DNA of 64,000 nt, taken from contig JASWHV010000004.1 of assembly GCA_030760725.1 (NCBI GenBank), positions 56,201,136 through 56,265,135 on the forward strand. Reading direction: 5' to 3'. Within the stretch, counting starts at the first letter, position 1. The number at the start of each line of letters is the position of its first letter. Shown in pieces: positions 22,559-33,384 of the stretch. Source of the stretch: Neostapfia colusana (lineage: Eukaryota > Streptophyta > Magnoliopsida > Poales > Poaceae). Below the pieces are notes generated by a model. It made no database searches and was not told the origin of the DNA. It saw only the letters and a list, made by a program, of their open reading frames with translations. A program made the position numbers and the translations under genes.

Positions 22559-25132
22559 ATGGTGAGAGGAAACACCGGCCGTCAAGGGAGGAATGTCCGT
22601 GGCAACCAAGAGGATGACCCACGTTGAGGTTCCTGAGAATGACAACCCCGGAGCTGGTGCAAACAACCTAGAACGGTTGATGGCCATGCAGAACCAGCTT
22701 ATACAAACTATGATCCAGACTTTGGGTCAGCTGCAAGCCAACAACAACATCCCCGTTATTGCACCACCACCACCGCCACCACCGCCGGCTCACAACCGAT
22801 TGGGAGAGTTTATGAGGACTCAACCGCCTACTTTCTCACAGGCTAATGACCCCATGGAGGCCGACAACTGGTTGAAGTCCATGGAGAAGAAGCTTGCCAT
22901 AGTTCAGTGCAATGATCGAGAGAAAGTTCTCTTCGCATCGCACCAACTTATGGGAGCATCCGCTGACTGGTGGGACGCTCTCTGCAACGCTCATGTCAAC
23001 CAGGAGACTATCACTTGGACTGAGTTCAAGAAGAGTTTCCGCTCTCATTACGTCCCTGCTGATGTCATGATGCTCAAAAGGCAAGAGTTCGAGGGTCTCC
23101 GCCAAGGAAAGAAGAGCGTGAATGAGTACCTCAACAAGTTCACGCAGCTTTCAAGGTATGCCCCTGAAGATGTCAACTCCAACCAAAGGAAGCAGTACTT
23201 GTTCATGAGAGGGTTGAACAATGAGATCCAGGTTCAGCTTCTCAACAATGACTATGTGAGCTTCCAGAAGCTAGTTGACAAAGCCATAGTGGTTGAGTGC
23301 AAGATCCGAGAGATCGAGCAAGAGGGCAAAAGAAAGATGCCATACCAGCCACAAGGGAGCAACGTACGCCCCCGGTACATGCCCCAGCTGCACCACAGTA
23401 TGGATCGTCCGCTCCTACTGTTCACCCTAATCAACCACCACAGCAACGTCCTGCCATGCAAGCACCTCGTGTGCCTTTGCCTCCTGCGCCCCGACCCAAC
23501 ATGGGCGCTCCTGTTCAAAACCCCCGCCCCAACGTACCTGCTGTCGTGGGAAACAAGACATGTTTTGCATGCGGAGAAACAGGACACTTTGCGAGCCAGT
23601 GCCCGAGGAAAGGTCCTGTACATCCAAGCAACGTGCCCAAGCAGAACCCACGGCCGAACGGAGGAGCCAATCAAGGAAACCGTGGACAGCAGAACTACGC
23701 TCGCTGCAACGTGAACCATGTCTCTGCTGAGGAAGCGCAACAGGCTGAGGACGTCATGATTGGTATGTTCCTTGCCAACTCCAACCCAGCCACCATTTTA
23801 TTTTATTCCGGAGCATCACATTCATTCATATCATCCAAGTATGTTGCCAAGTATAATCTACCCATATCACACTTGAAATATACTATATTGGTTAATTCTC
23901 CCGGTGGAGAGATGATGACTAATATAGTATGTCCGAAAGTAAACCTTAAAATAAGGAGGGTAGACTTCCTTGCCAACCTCATTGTCTTGGATTCCCAAGG
24001 GCTTGACATAGCACTCGGAATGGATTGGTTAAGCAAGCACAACGGAGTGATCCAATGTGCTAAGAGGAGCGTGCAGTTGACAAACGAGCACGGGACCCGT
24101 ATCGAGTTTGAGTCAGCCCAGCCAACAACCGAGAAGGCAACGTTGAACCACGTCGAAGGAGCAACATTGGAAAGCATTCCGGTGGTTCAAGAATTTTCGG
24201 ACGTTTTCCTGGAAGAACTTCCAGGTATGCCACCTGACCGGGACATTGAGTTTTCTATTGACTTGGTACCCGGAACTGCACCTATAGCAAACAGACCCTA
24301 TAGGATGCCCGTCAATGAACTAGTGGAGCTCAAGAAGCAAATTCAGGAGTAGCTAGAGAAGGGTTTTATACGTCCAAGCTCATCACCATGGGGAGCCCCC
24401 GTGCTCTTCATGGACAAGAAGGATGGAACCCAAAGGATGTGCGTGGATTATAGGTCTCTCAATGAGGTGACGATCAAGAACAAATACCCTCTGTCCCGTA
24501 TAGAGGACCTGTTCGACCAAATGAAGGGAGCCCGAGTCTTCTCCAAGATTGATCTTCGGTCGGGATACTTCCAGCTGAAGATTAAGCCCTCCGACATACC
24601 CAAGACTGCCTTTCGAACACGCTATGGTTCATATGAATATACCGTTACGTCTTTTGAGTTAACGAATGCACCCGCATACTTCATGTACCTCATGAACAAG
24701 GTCTTCATGGAGTACTTGGACAAGTTCATTGTGGTTTTCATCGACGATATCATGGTGTATTCGAAAAGTGAGGAGGAACATGAAGAACATTTGAGATTGA
24801 CATTGCAGAAGCTGCGAGAGCATCAATTATATGCCAAGCTCAGCAAGTGTCAATTTTGGCTAAAGGAGATATCGTTTCTAGGCCACATCATCTCCGAGGA
24901 AGGAGTATTGGTTGATCCTGGAAAAGTGGGAGATGTTCTGAAGTGGAACAAACCACAAAACGTGAGAGATATTCGGAGTTTTCTTGGGATGGCTGGATAC
25001 TACCGACATTTCATCAAGGACTTCTCCAATATAGCAAAGCCTATGACGGAGTTGCTAATGAAGGGGAAGGTGTTCCAGTGGACCCCAGCATGCCAAGAAA
25101 GCTTTGAGAAGCTCAAGAAAAGGCTAACCACA
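22559..25132 (+). pseudogene. gag-pol: gag-pro-RT of element D, first part, broken
   Basis: The ATG at 22559 follows actccccctcacag. A frameshift occurs within the first 25 codons, and the frame containing VEVPENDNPGAG continues to about 23385, where a second frameshift occurs. The zinc knuckle CFACGETGHFASQC is intact. The protease active site reads FYSGAS, so the catalytic Asp is Tyr. A stop replaces Gln in KKQIQEQLEKG (24352). RT is then open with FIDDIMVYS to the E insertion. The damage shows D is old and not autonomous. Confidence 0.9.
25128..25132. repeat. Target-site duplication of E, left copy (CCACA)
   Basis: CCACA immediately precedes the LTR start TGTCACACCCGG. The identical pentamer follows the other LTR at 37815-37819. 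Removing E and one copy restores D's RNase H coding sequence across the gap. Confidence 0.95.
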
Positions 25133-28100
25133 TGTCACACCCGGTTTTTCCGAAGAACAACCAAGTGAATATCACATGTATGTCAGGATCATTTTCTCAT
25201 ACATGTGATGACAAATAGTGAAGCATCATTTATTACAAGCCAGGTGTCGAATATAAGTAAGTCTTACATAGTAAATGTCTCGATGGACAATAATAAGTTC
25301 ATCACAAGTAAATAAACTAGCAGCGGAATATTATTCTTGAGGGCTCCATCACAGGCATTGCCCGGGGGTCTCCATGAACCTAGAAACCATCTTCAGGTCC
25401 AAAGTCTTGATCATTATACACCACCTCATTATCTTGACCTGAGCAGCAATATAAACCAACAAATATGCAAGGTTGAGTACCAATGGTACTCAGCAAGTGT
25501 GGGAAAATTATATCATGCATGGCTAAAACAAGGAGAGGTTGAATTCATGGTTAAAGCACTACGCAATTAATACCTACCACCTTAGCTTATTAAGCACCTA
25601 CATTACTACACAAGTGAAATGGTCCCAATCTCCCATCCTATCGTCATAATCACATAACCATAACATCATTTCCAATGTTAAGCTCCCCGCTTAACATCCA
25701 CAACTTCCAAAACCATCACTCCTCTAATCATGAATAAGTCCAAGCCGCTCTTGACCGTGAGCATGGCTGTCATGATAGTTTTGACTCTGCAGAGTTTGTA
25801 CCACTGTACCCACATGTAGTGATTTCATCCCCCGTTGCCGGGTGGACTAAAAGAACCTCCATTATGCCAGTGGCTACGATCCACATTCACACTTCCCAGG
25901 TGTGTAGCCAGGAGATCACTACGAAGCCTTTACAAAGGGATTCCCGACGAGCATGGGCCCACTGAGGTTTCACCCCTAACAGCATACAAGAGGCTCCAAC
26001 CCCGCTGCAGTGGCCCCCTCTTGAGCCTTGCGGTTCATATGGTAGTCCAGCTAACACCTACTCCCCGCACCATCCAACACACCCATACTACGCCGGGGAT
26101 ACACCTAATTAATTGGCCATTTGCCCCATCTCAGCATGTGGTTGGCACTGTAAAGCCAGGTTACATGCTCCATGAACCGGTCCTTAGGATCCAGGCAAGT
26201 ACTAAACACAAACCCAAGTCTCGTGCACCCAGCACACAACCAGAACATCCAACTTGCCTTGATCCCTACCTCTACGTAACTCACAATATCTCATTCAAGA
26301 GTATGGTAAAATAAACTGATGATCTCATATCCCAAATATCCCATTCTAAGCATGGCTAAGCATATGCATAATAATAAATGACATGATAGAATAAATCCCA
26401 ACCCAAGCTACAAGGAAACAAGGTAATGCAATTCTAGGGAAACATCCTAGCATGGGTTTCATATTTTCAATTGACAATGCAAATATTTCTATCTACACAT
26501 CCTAGTATAGAATCAAAGTGGTCAAGGACACTTGCCTCCTTCCTGCTGCTCTTGAAATGGGTAGTCCTGATCTTGAAAAGGAATAACTTGCTCTTGAGCA
26601 GGTTCTACATCATACCATCACACATAGCAAAAGAAAAACAACAATCCATAAGACATAGTTCACACTTCCACTTCATACAAACCACACATTCATATTTATG
26701 AAAGTCATTCACAATTATATGTGTTGTGGTTACTCTATGTGTGTTGATTTGTGGCTTGCATGCACTTTTAATCATGTGTATATGATTCTTACTTTTGTGT
26801 TCACATTTATACTTACATACTATATATATGAGTTTCCAGTTTAAATAAATTCCTTATATTCAATTACTACACCTTTTAGCTACCAAGTATGCATGAAATG
26901 TATTTTCCTTCTCCATATGTGCCTTCAGAATTTCTACCAACCCTAAACTGAATTCTTTGGATTTTAGAAACTCCATTTATCATTTACTAGTTGCTATATT
27001 TTCAGATTTATTTTCCTATGCATAATTGTGTACTTTATCATGAAATTAGTAATACACATCATCTAAACAGAATAGGTTCTGGTCCTAAATAATTTAATAA
27101 CACATTTTGACCTTTGCCTCTGATGTAAACTATTTCACAATTATTTTCCCTATTTTCTAAAACTATTCATTACTTAAAAATGTGTCCCTTAATGTGAATA
27201 ATAAATTAAATAGATTCAATTCAGCCCAAAATATGTTTTTATCTCACTCCAAAGTTTTCTAAATACTGAGAAAGTTTTTAATTTAATTATGACAATATGT
27301 TTGTCCCACTTTTTAATTTTTAAACACTAGCCACATATTCAATTTCCTAATTTAAATACTAAACAGGGCTAAAAAGTTAAACTTACCACACTACAGGGTC
27401 TATAATATTATTTTCAGAATTTCTAGGGGTCTAGCTACACTTATCAGAGGTGTTTTTCCTAATTTTTATTAAGTCCAGCGGCTAAAACTGATTTTTAAAT
27501 GAATTTACATGATTTTCTGGAGTTCCAGGGGCTAGATCAGAAGTTTCCGGGGCTAGCTCTTATTTCCCGAGAACCCCAGGGGGTAGCACGTAAGATTTCC
27601 AGTCTTTATATAGCGGGGCTGACGTGGACCGTCCGATTTTAAACCGACGGCCGAGATTATAACATCGAACCTGTACGCGGGGATTTAAACCCTACCGTGC
27701 GATTTAAAATAAACGGCGCACAAGCGGCCACGTCGCTCTGATCGAGCGCGGGCGGCGCTGCCGGCGGCGCACCGCGGCGGGAAGCGGCGATCTCGCCGGA
27801 AACTTTCGGATCTTCGGGAATTCTTCCTAGAACTGTGATTTTATGGCATAGATCGGTAGAGGGGAGGTCGGGGATCTCACCTCGGGGGTTTTCTTGAGCT
27901 CGGAGGTCCTGGAAGGTGATCGGCGACGAGGTCCGAGGCGAAACCATGGCGAAGCTCGTCGGTGCTGTGTTTACACCGCAAGTCACCGAGTTTTCTGCAC
28001 CTGCAAGGTTCCTCGGAGGCGGTGGATCAAGACCAGTGAGTTAGATCGGAATTTCCGAGCTTAGATCGGCCAGAATTCGCCGGAGAAGTCTCGGTTCTCA

Positions 28101-28566
28101 CCGGAGGAAAATCGGCGGATCGCGTGGGAAAAACAGAACGAGGCCGGGGTTTTTATAGACGGGGGAGGGCGGCGGGGTGGTTTAGATCAAGTCCGCGTCA
28201 CCTACGAACAGAATTCATCGGGGATACGCCGAAATCCCGATCGGTTTTGATTCGGGTGAGAGGGAGTTCGGCGCGGGCGCGAGGTAGACGACGATCTGGT
28301 GGGTCCCACCGGTCAGTGTGAGGAAGCGGCGCGCGCGGCTGCGGGCTGGCGCGGGCGCTGGCTGGGCCGGCTGGTGGGTTTCGGCCCACTGGCCGGTTTT
28401 TTTTTCTGTTTTCTCTTTTTCTTTTTCTATTTCTTTTCTGATTTGAGTTTAATTTGAATTCCGGTTTGAATTTGAATTTTTGCAAAACATGCAACACGTC
28501 CAAAAAATTTTAAATCCCCCTCTTAACATGATTTAGGGTTTTGAATCAAAATTTTGGGGTGTTACA
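25133..28566 (-). repeat. 3' LTR of element E, 3434 bp
   Basis: Runs from tgtcacaccc (25133) to ggtgttaca (28566) on the plus strand; element sense starts TGTAACACCCC. It carries a TATAAAAA at 28157-28150, a donor-like GAG/GTGAGA near 27880, an exon-like block 26604-26536, the CTAAGGACCGGTTCATG motif near 26185 and a single CTTCCGCT-type (agcggaa) motif at 25322. A 109-codon frame at 27986-27657 stays open in all three family III LTRs but has only a GTG start. Confidence 0.93.
26536..26604 (-). other. Exon-like block in E 3' LTR, 69 nt
   Basis: Element-sense acceptor ggtatgatgtag, 69 nt, donor GGAG/GCAAGT. Open in phase 1 with a Gln-rich peptide containing AQEQVIPFQDQDYPFQEQQ. The 5' LTR copy is at 35855-35787 and the solo-LTR copy at 46452-46520; all are 69 nt. 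Confidence 0.5.
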
Positions 28567-28583
28567 GCTCTACCCCCCTTAAA
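28567..28583 (-). other. Polypurine tract of element E
   Basis: Element-sense TTAAGGGGGGTAGAGC directly abuts the 3' LTR start at 28566. Confidence 0.88.
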
Positions 28584-28611
28584 AGAAATCTCGTCCTCGA
28601 GATTGGTGTTT

Positions 28612-31600
28612 CTAAGAAAACAATTCCGGAAATTGTGCCTTGAGCTCATCTTCCCGCTCCCAGGTGGCTTCCTCTTCTGAGTGATGCTTCCACTGCACCT
28701 TGCACATCCGGATTCTTTTATTTCTGGTGAGGCGTTCCATTGTCTCCAAAATCTTGTATGGTTGCTCGGCATAAGACAAATCCTCAGCTACGTCCACTTC
28801 ATTCATGGGTAACACCTCTTCAGGCGTCCTCAGGCATTTCTTGAGTTGTGACACATGGAACACATCGTGCACATCCGATAGACGAGCCGGTAATTCTAGT
28901 TGATACGCCACTTCGCCTTTCCTCTCCAAAACTTGAAAGGGTCCGATGTATCGAGGTGACAACTTCCCTTTCACCTTGAACCGACGAAGTCCTCTGATAG
29001 GGGACACCTTGAGATAGACATAGTCTCCCACGTTGAAAACGAGCTCTCTTCTTCGCACATCAGCATAGCTCTTTTGGCGTGTCTGTGCTATCCTCAAATT
29101 GTTGTGAATTTCCCTCACCTTCGCCTCAGCTTCTTGTAGTACTTCTGGACCAAACACTTTACTTTCCCCCGTTTGGTTCCAAAATAGGGGAGTTCTGCAC
29201 TTTCTCCCGTACAAGGCTTCAAACGGTGGCATCTTCATACTAGCTTGATAGCTGTTGTTATAGGAAAACTCCGCATACGGTAAGTTCTTGTCCCAACTCC
29301 TATTGTTTTTGAGTGCACATGCCCTTAGCATATCTTCAAGGATCTGATTGGTTCTTTCCGTCTGCCCATCAGTTTGGGGATGATAGGCAGAACTAAAGTT
29401 CAGATGGGTTCCCATGGTTTCGTGCAACTTCTGCCAGAATCTTGAGGTGAACTGTGTCCCTCGATCCGACACAATCTTCTTTGGCACTCCATGGTAACAC
29501 ACGATCCTTGACATGTACAACTCTGCCAATTTGGATCCGTTGTAGCTTTCCTTCACGGGGATGAAGTGAGCTACCTTGGTTAGCCTATCAATGATGACCC
29601 ATATCGAATCATATCCTGATTGGGTCCTAGGCAATCCCATGATGAAATCCATGCTGATTTCCTCCCATTTCCATTCAGGCACTTTGAGTGGTTGCAATAA
29701 TCCCGCGGGTCGTTGATGTTCTGCTTTCACCAACTGACATGTGTCACATAGGGCAACATGTTCCGCGACATTTCGCTTCATGCCATACCACCAATACCTG
29801 CTCTTGAGGTCCTGGTACATCTTCGTACTCCCAGGTTGAATGGAATAGTCAGAATCGTGAGCCTCCTTCAAAATCAATTCACGGATCTCCTTTACTTCAG
29901 GCACACAGATCCTTTTCCCGTGCCACACCGTACCTTGTTCATCCTCTCTGAAACCTGGAGCTTTATTTTCCTTGATGAGTTGCCTGATTTCTTGTATCTT
30001 CTCATCATTCTTTTGACCCTCGCGTATGTCTCGCTCTAGTGTGGAGTCCACTTCCATGGCGATGGCTTCACCACTATTTACTAGACATAGATTGAGCCTT
30101 ATAACCTCGTCCTTCAATTCTGCAGGCATGTCTTTTAAGCTCAACTTATTGACTTGCACTTTCCGACTTAAAGCATCGGCCACGACGTTTGCTTTCCCAG
30201 GATGATAGTTGATGCCCACATCAAAGTCATTGATTAGCTCTAACCATCTCCTTTGTCTAAGGTTGAGATCTGGCTGTGTAAAAATGTACTTCAAACTCTT
30301 ATGATCCGTATATATCTCGGTCCTCTTCCCCATCAAATAGTGCCGCCAAATTTTCAACGCGTGTACCACTGCGGCTAGTTCTAGGTCATGTGTAGGATAG
30401 TTCCTCTCGTGCTTCCTAAGCTGCCGGGATGCATAAGCCACGACATGCCCTTCTTGCATGAGAACACATCCCAACCCGTTTCCAGAGGCATCGCAGTACA
30501 CTGTGAAATTCTTCTGCATATCTGGCATAACCAACACTGGAGCTGTTGTCAATCTCTTCTTTAGCTCCTGAAAGCTCGTCCCGCACTGTGGCGTCCAGGT
30601 GAATGTGATTCCCTTCTCCAACAGTTTGGTGAGAGGTCTCGAGATCTTGGAGAATCTCTCAATAAACCATCGATAGTATCCAGCCAATCCCAAGAAGCTT
30701 CGAACTTCCCCGACATTTTCAGGGGTCTTCCACTTCTGTATATCCTCGATTTTGGCGGGATCTACGGAGATTCCTCCCTCCGAGATTATATGTCCTAAGA
30801 AGGGAACTCTCTTCAGCCAAAACTCACACTTACTCAACTTGGCATATAGTTGGTGTTCTCTTAGCCTCTGCAACACCAACCTTAGATGTTTCTCATGTTC
30901 TTCTTCATCTTTGGAGAAGACGAGAATGTCATCTATGAAAACCACCACAAATTTGTCCAGATATTCCATGAATACCTTGTTCATGAGATACATGAAGTAT
31001 GCCGGGGCATTAGTTAGCCCGAAAGGCATGACGGTGTATTCATACAGTCCGTACCGAGATACGAAAGCTATCTTGGGAATATCAGATTGCCTTATCTTGA
31101 GTTGGTGGTATCCCGACCTGAGATCAATTTTCGAGAACACACAAGCGCCTCTCAACTGATCAAACAAGTCTTCAATGCGGGGTAATGGGTACTTGTTCTT
31201 GATGGTTACCTCATTCAAAGCACGGTAATCCACGCATAACCTTTGGGTTCCGTCCTTCTTGGGCACAAATATCACCGAAGCTCCCCATGGTGAGGAACTA
31301 GGACGAATATACCCCTTCTCCGACAATTCTCTCAAATGATCCTTGAGTTCTTCCAGCTGCTTGGAGTCCATCCGATAAGGTCTTTTGTAAATCGGGGCTG
31401 TTCCAGGTACTAGCTCAATTGCAAATTCCACTTCACGATCAGGAGGCATACCTGGCAACTCCTCCGGAAAAACATCTGGATATTCCCTGATGGTCCTGAT
31501 TTCCTCAACTTTCACCTCAACTTGATTTAATTTAATGTCCCTCCTAGGCTCGTGTATTGTTATGAACTTTACTCTTGTGCCACTAGGGTGAGTTAGTTCC

Positions 31601-33081
31601 ACCGTTCTGGTCGAACAATGAATGATTCCTTTATGTTTGGTCAACCAATCCATACCCAAAATAATATCTATCCCTTGTGAATCTATCACTATGAGGTTAG
31701 CAGTAAATACTACCCCATTAATGTCTAGGTTCACTTTGGGACACACTTGTCTTGTCCTTATTTCTTCACCTGGAGAGTTTACGGCTAGCATATGGTTCAT
31801 TTGTGTTGTTGCTAGGTCATACTTCTTAACAAACCCTTGAGCAATGAACGAATGGGTAGCACCAGAATCAAACAGCAGGGTTGCAAGGTGTAAATTGGCA
31901 GGAAACTTACCAACTACCACGTCGGGTGCCTCTTGTGCTTCCTCCATAGTGACGTGGTTCACCCGTCCTCTCATTACATTCTGCTGTTGTGGCTGCGCGG
32001 GCTTCTTCTTTGGGCATTTGTGGGCGTAGTGCCCCACTTCGCCACAGTTGAAACATTGCACCCCAACCTTAGGTGCCTGACCTTTGTTGTCTTGGGGTTG
32101 GTTTGGGGGTCCTTGTACGGCTGGTAGAGGTTGATATGTAGGGCGAGGCTGTTGTACGAACTGACGTTGTGGCTGTATTGGTGCTGCCGGAGGCCTGTAG
32201 TTCGGGTTGTACCCTCTTGGTGCTGAGTAGGATACCGCAGCACGGTTCGTCTGCCCTGCGGGTTGCTGCATCAGACGTGGGCGGGTGTTGCTCCCTGAGG
32301 CTTGATGTGACCACCCGGCCTTCCTCTTATTCTCATTTTCCAAGGCCTTTAGCTTCCTTTCTACCACAAACGCTCTGTCCACCATCTTTTGGAAGCTTTC
32401 ATAGTCATTTGAGGACATTGCACACTGCATTTCTGCGGTAAGTCCTTCCACGAAACAATCTTGTTTCTGCTCATCAGTCTCTATGTCCCGTGGGGCATAA
32501 CGGGATAGTTGAGTAAATTTAGTGAGGTATTCCCTCACCGTCATGTTTCCCTGCTGCAGTCCCAAAAACTCCTTCCTCTTGTTTTTGAGTTCACCTCTTG
32601 GGATATAATGGTTGCGGAAGCTACGCTTGAACTCTTCCCAAGTGATGTTCTCAGGGTCATGATGGGCAGCCACGTAGGCGGTCCACCAATCAGCAGCAGG
32701 TCCATGCAATTGATGAGAGGCAAACAGCACCCTCTCATACCCTTGGCACTGGATGATCCTCATCTTGCTTTCAATGGTCTTTAGCCAATCATCGGCCTCC
32801 AGAGGTTCAGCAGCACTTGCAAACTTTGGAGGTTGAGTTCCTAGAAACTCACTCAACCTTGGTTGGCGTGGTGCAGCTTGTGGAGGTGGAACTTGATGCA
32901 AGTTGGCCACCACTTGAGTCAAGTTCTGGATGAGCTGATTTTGATTCTCCAGCATCTGGTGGAGGGGATCAACTCCTTCACGGCGACCACCCCGGTCCTG
33001 GCCTCCAGAAAGATGAGGGTTGCATGCCTCATCGTTGTTGTTGGCGGGGTTGGCAGCACGTCCTTTTCCTCTTCCGGCCAT
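28612..33081 (-). CDS. gag-pol: gag-pol polyprotein of element E, 1489 aa, uninterrupted
   Basis: Single ORF encoding all particle and replication proteins. Order: gag with capsid-like domain (about residues 70-250); zinc knuckle CFNCGEVGHYAHKC (343-356); protease LLFDSGATHS (Asp405); RT FIDDIL (Asp717-718); RNase H (VYCDASG, YTDHKSLK); integrase with zinc finger, catalytic Asp1145, Asp1206 and Glu1242 (DD35E spacing); chromodomain at about 1433-1489 (VQWKHHSEEEATWE). No stop or frameshift is seen. One anomaly: the second His of HHCC is Gln1082 (YSIQPGS; D has YSIHPGS). The ATG at 33081 lies directly after ttctgccag. The single frame implies processing by its own protease. Confidence 0.95.
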   Translation of the reverse strand: MAGRGKGRAANPANNNDEACNPHLSGGQDRGGRREGVDPLHQMLENQNQLIQNLTQVVANLHQVPPPQAAPRQPRLSEFLGTQPPKFASAAEPLEADDWLKTIESKMRIIQCQGYERVLFASHQLHGPAADWWTAYVAAHHDPENITWEEFKRSFRNHYIPRGELKNKRKEFLGLQQGNMTVREYLTKFTQLSRYAPRDIETDEQKQDCFVEGLTAEMQCAMSSNDYESFQKMVDRAFVVERKLKALENENKRKAGWSHQASGSNTRPRLMQQPAGQTNRAAVSYSAPRGYNPNYRPPAAPIQPQRQFVQQPRPTYQPLPAVQGPPNQPQDNKGQAPKVGVQCFNCGEVGHYAHKCPKKKPAQPQQQNVMRGRVNHVTMEEAQEAPDVVVGKFPANLHLATLLFDSGATHSFIAQGFVKKYDLATTQMNHMLAVNSPGEEIRTRQVCPKVNLDINGVVFTANLIVIDSQGIDIILGMDWLTKHKGIIHCSTRTVELTHPSGTRVKFITIHEPRRDIKLNQVEVKVEEIRTIREYPDVFPEELPGMPPDREVEFAIELVPGTAPIYKRPYRMDSKQLEELKDHLRELSEKGYIRPSSSPWGASVIFVPKKDGTQRLCVDYRALNEVTIKNKYPLPRIEDLFDQLRGACVFSKIDLRSGYHQLKIRQSDIPKIAFVSRYGLYEYTVMPFGLTNAPAYFMYLMNKVFMEYLDKFVVVFIDDILVFSKDEEEHEKHLRLVLQRLREHQLYAKLSKCEFWLKRVPFLGHIISEGGISVDPAKIEDIQKWKTPENVGEVRSFLGLAGYYRWFIERFSKISRPLTKLLEKGITFTWTPQCGTSFQELKKRLTTAPVLVMPDMQKNFTVYCDASGNGLGCVLMQEGHVVAYASRQLRKHERNYPTHDLELAAVVHALKIWRHYLMGKRTEIYTDHKSLKYIFTQPDLNLRQRRWLELINDFDVGINYHPGKANVVADALSRKVQVNKLSLKDMPAELKDEVIRLNLCLVNSGEAIAMEVDSTLERDIREGQKNDEKIQEIRQLIKENKAPGFREDEQGTVWHGKRICVPEVKEIRELILKEAHDSDYSIQPGSTKMYQDLKSRYWWYGMKRNVAEHVALCDTCQLVKAEHQRPAGLLQPLKVPEWKWEEISMDFIMGLPRTQSGYDSIWVIIDRLTKVAHFIPVKESYNGSKLAELYMSRIVCYHGVPKKIVSDRGTQFTSRFWQKLHETMGTHLNFSSAYHPQTDGQTERTNQILEDMLRACALKNNRSWDKNLPYAEFSYNNSYQASMKMPPFEALYGRKCRTPLFWNQTGESKVFGPEVLQEAEAKVREIHNNLRIAQTRQKSYADVRRRELVFNVGDYVYLKVSPIRGLRRFKVKGKLSPRYIGPFQVLERKGEVAYQLELPARLSDVHDVFHVSQLKKCLRTPEEVLPMNEVDVAEDLSYAEQPYKILETMERLTRNKRIRMCKVQWKHHSEEEATWEREDELKAQFPELFS

Positions 33082-33384
33082 CTGGCAGAATCGACCAATG
33101 TTAATTTGAAAGCATTTAGTATCATCTTACTACTTTCATTTGTTTGTACTTTGAAGTGTTGAGGCTTTGTTATACTTTTATGAGGGTTCATATCTCACAC
33201 CAAATAAATGCACTATTATTTCATGTGGGTTCACACACCAAAGCAAAACAATCTGAAGACGAGGCTGTGGACAATTGCTCATGGCTTCCACAACTCACGT
33301 CACACACCAAGCATTAACACACCCTTAACTTAACGTAACGACTCGACTATTCGACATCTTGCTAACTAAGGGAAGGACTCTACA

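Noticed and set aside
25835..26314. 113-159 codon ORFs repeated in family III LTRs on the non-element strand
   Set aside because: Antisense to the LTR, no domain, and length varies by single mutations between copies.
27657..27986. A 109-codon frame open in all three family III LTRs (also 37236-36907 and 45068-45397)
   Set aside because: It starts only with GTG, overlaps the putative leader exon and donor, and family III copies are too similar for an open frame to be informative.
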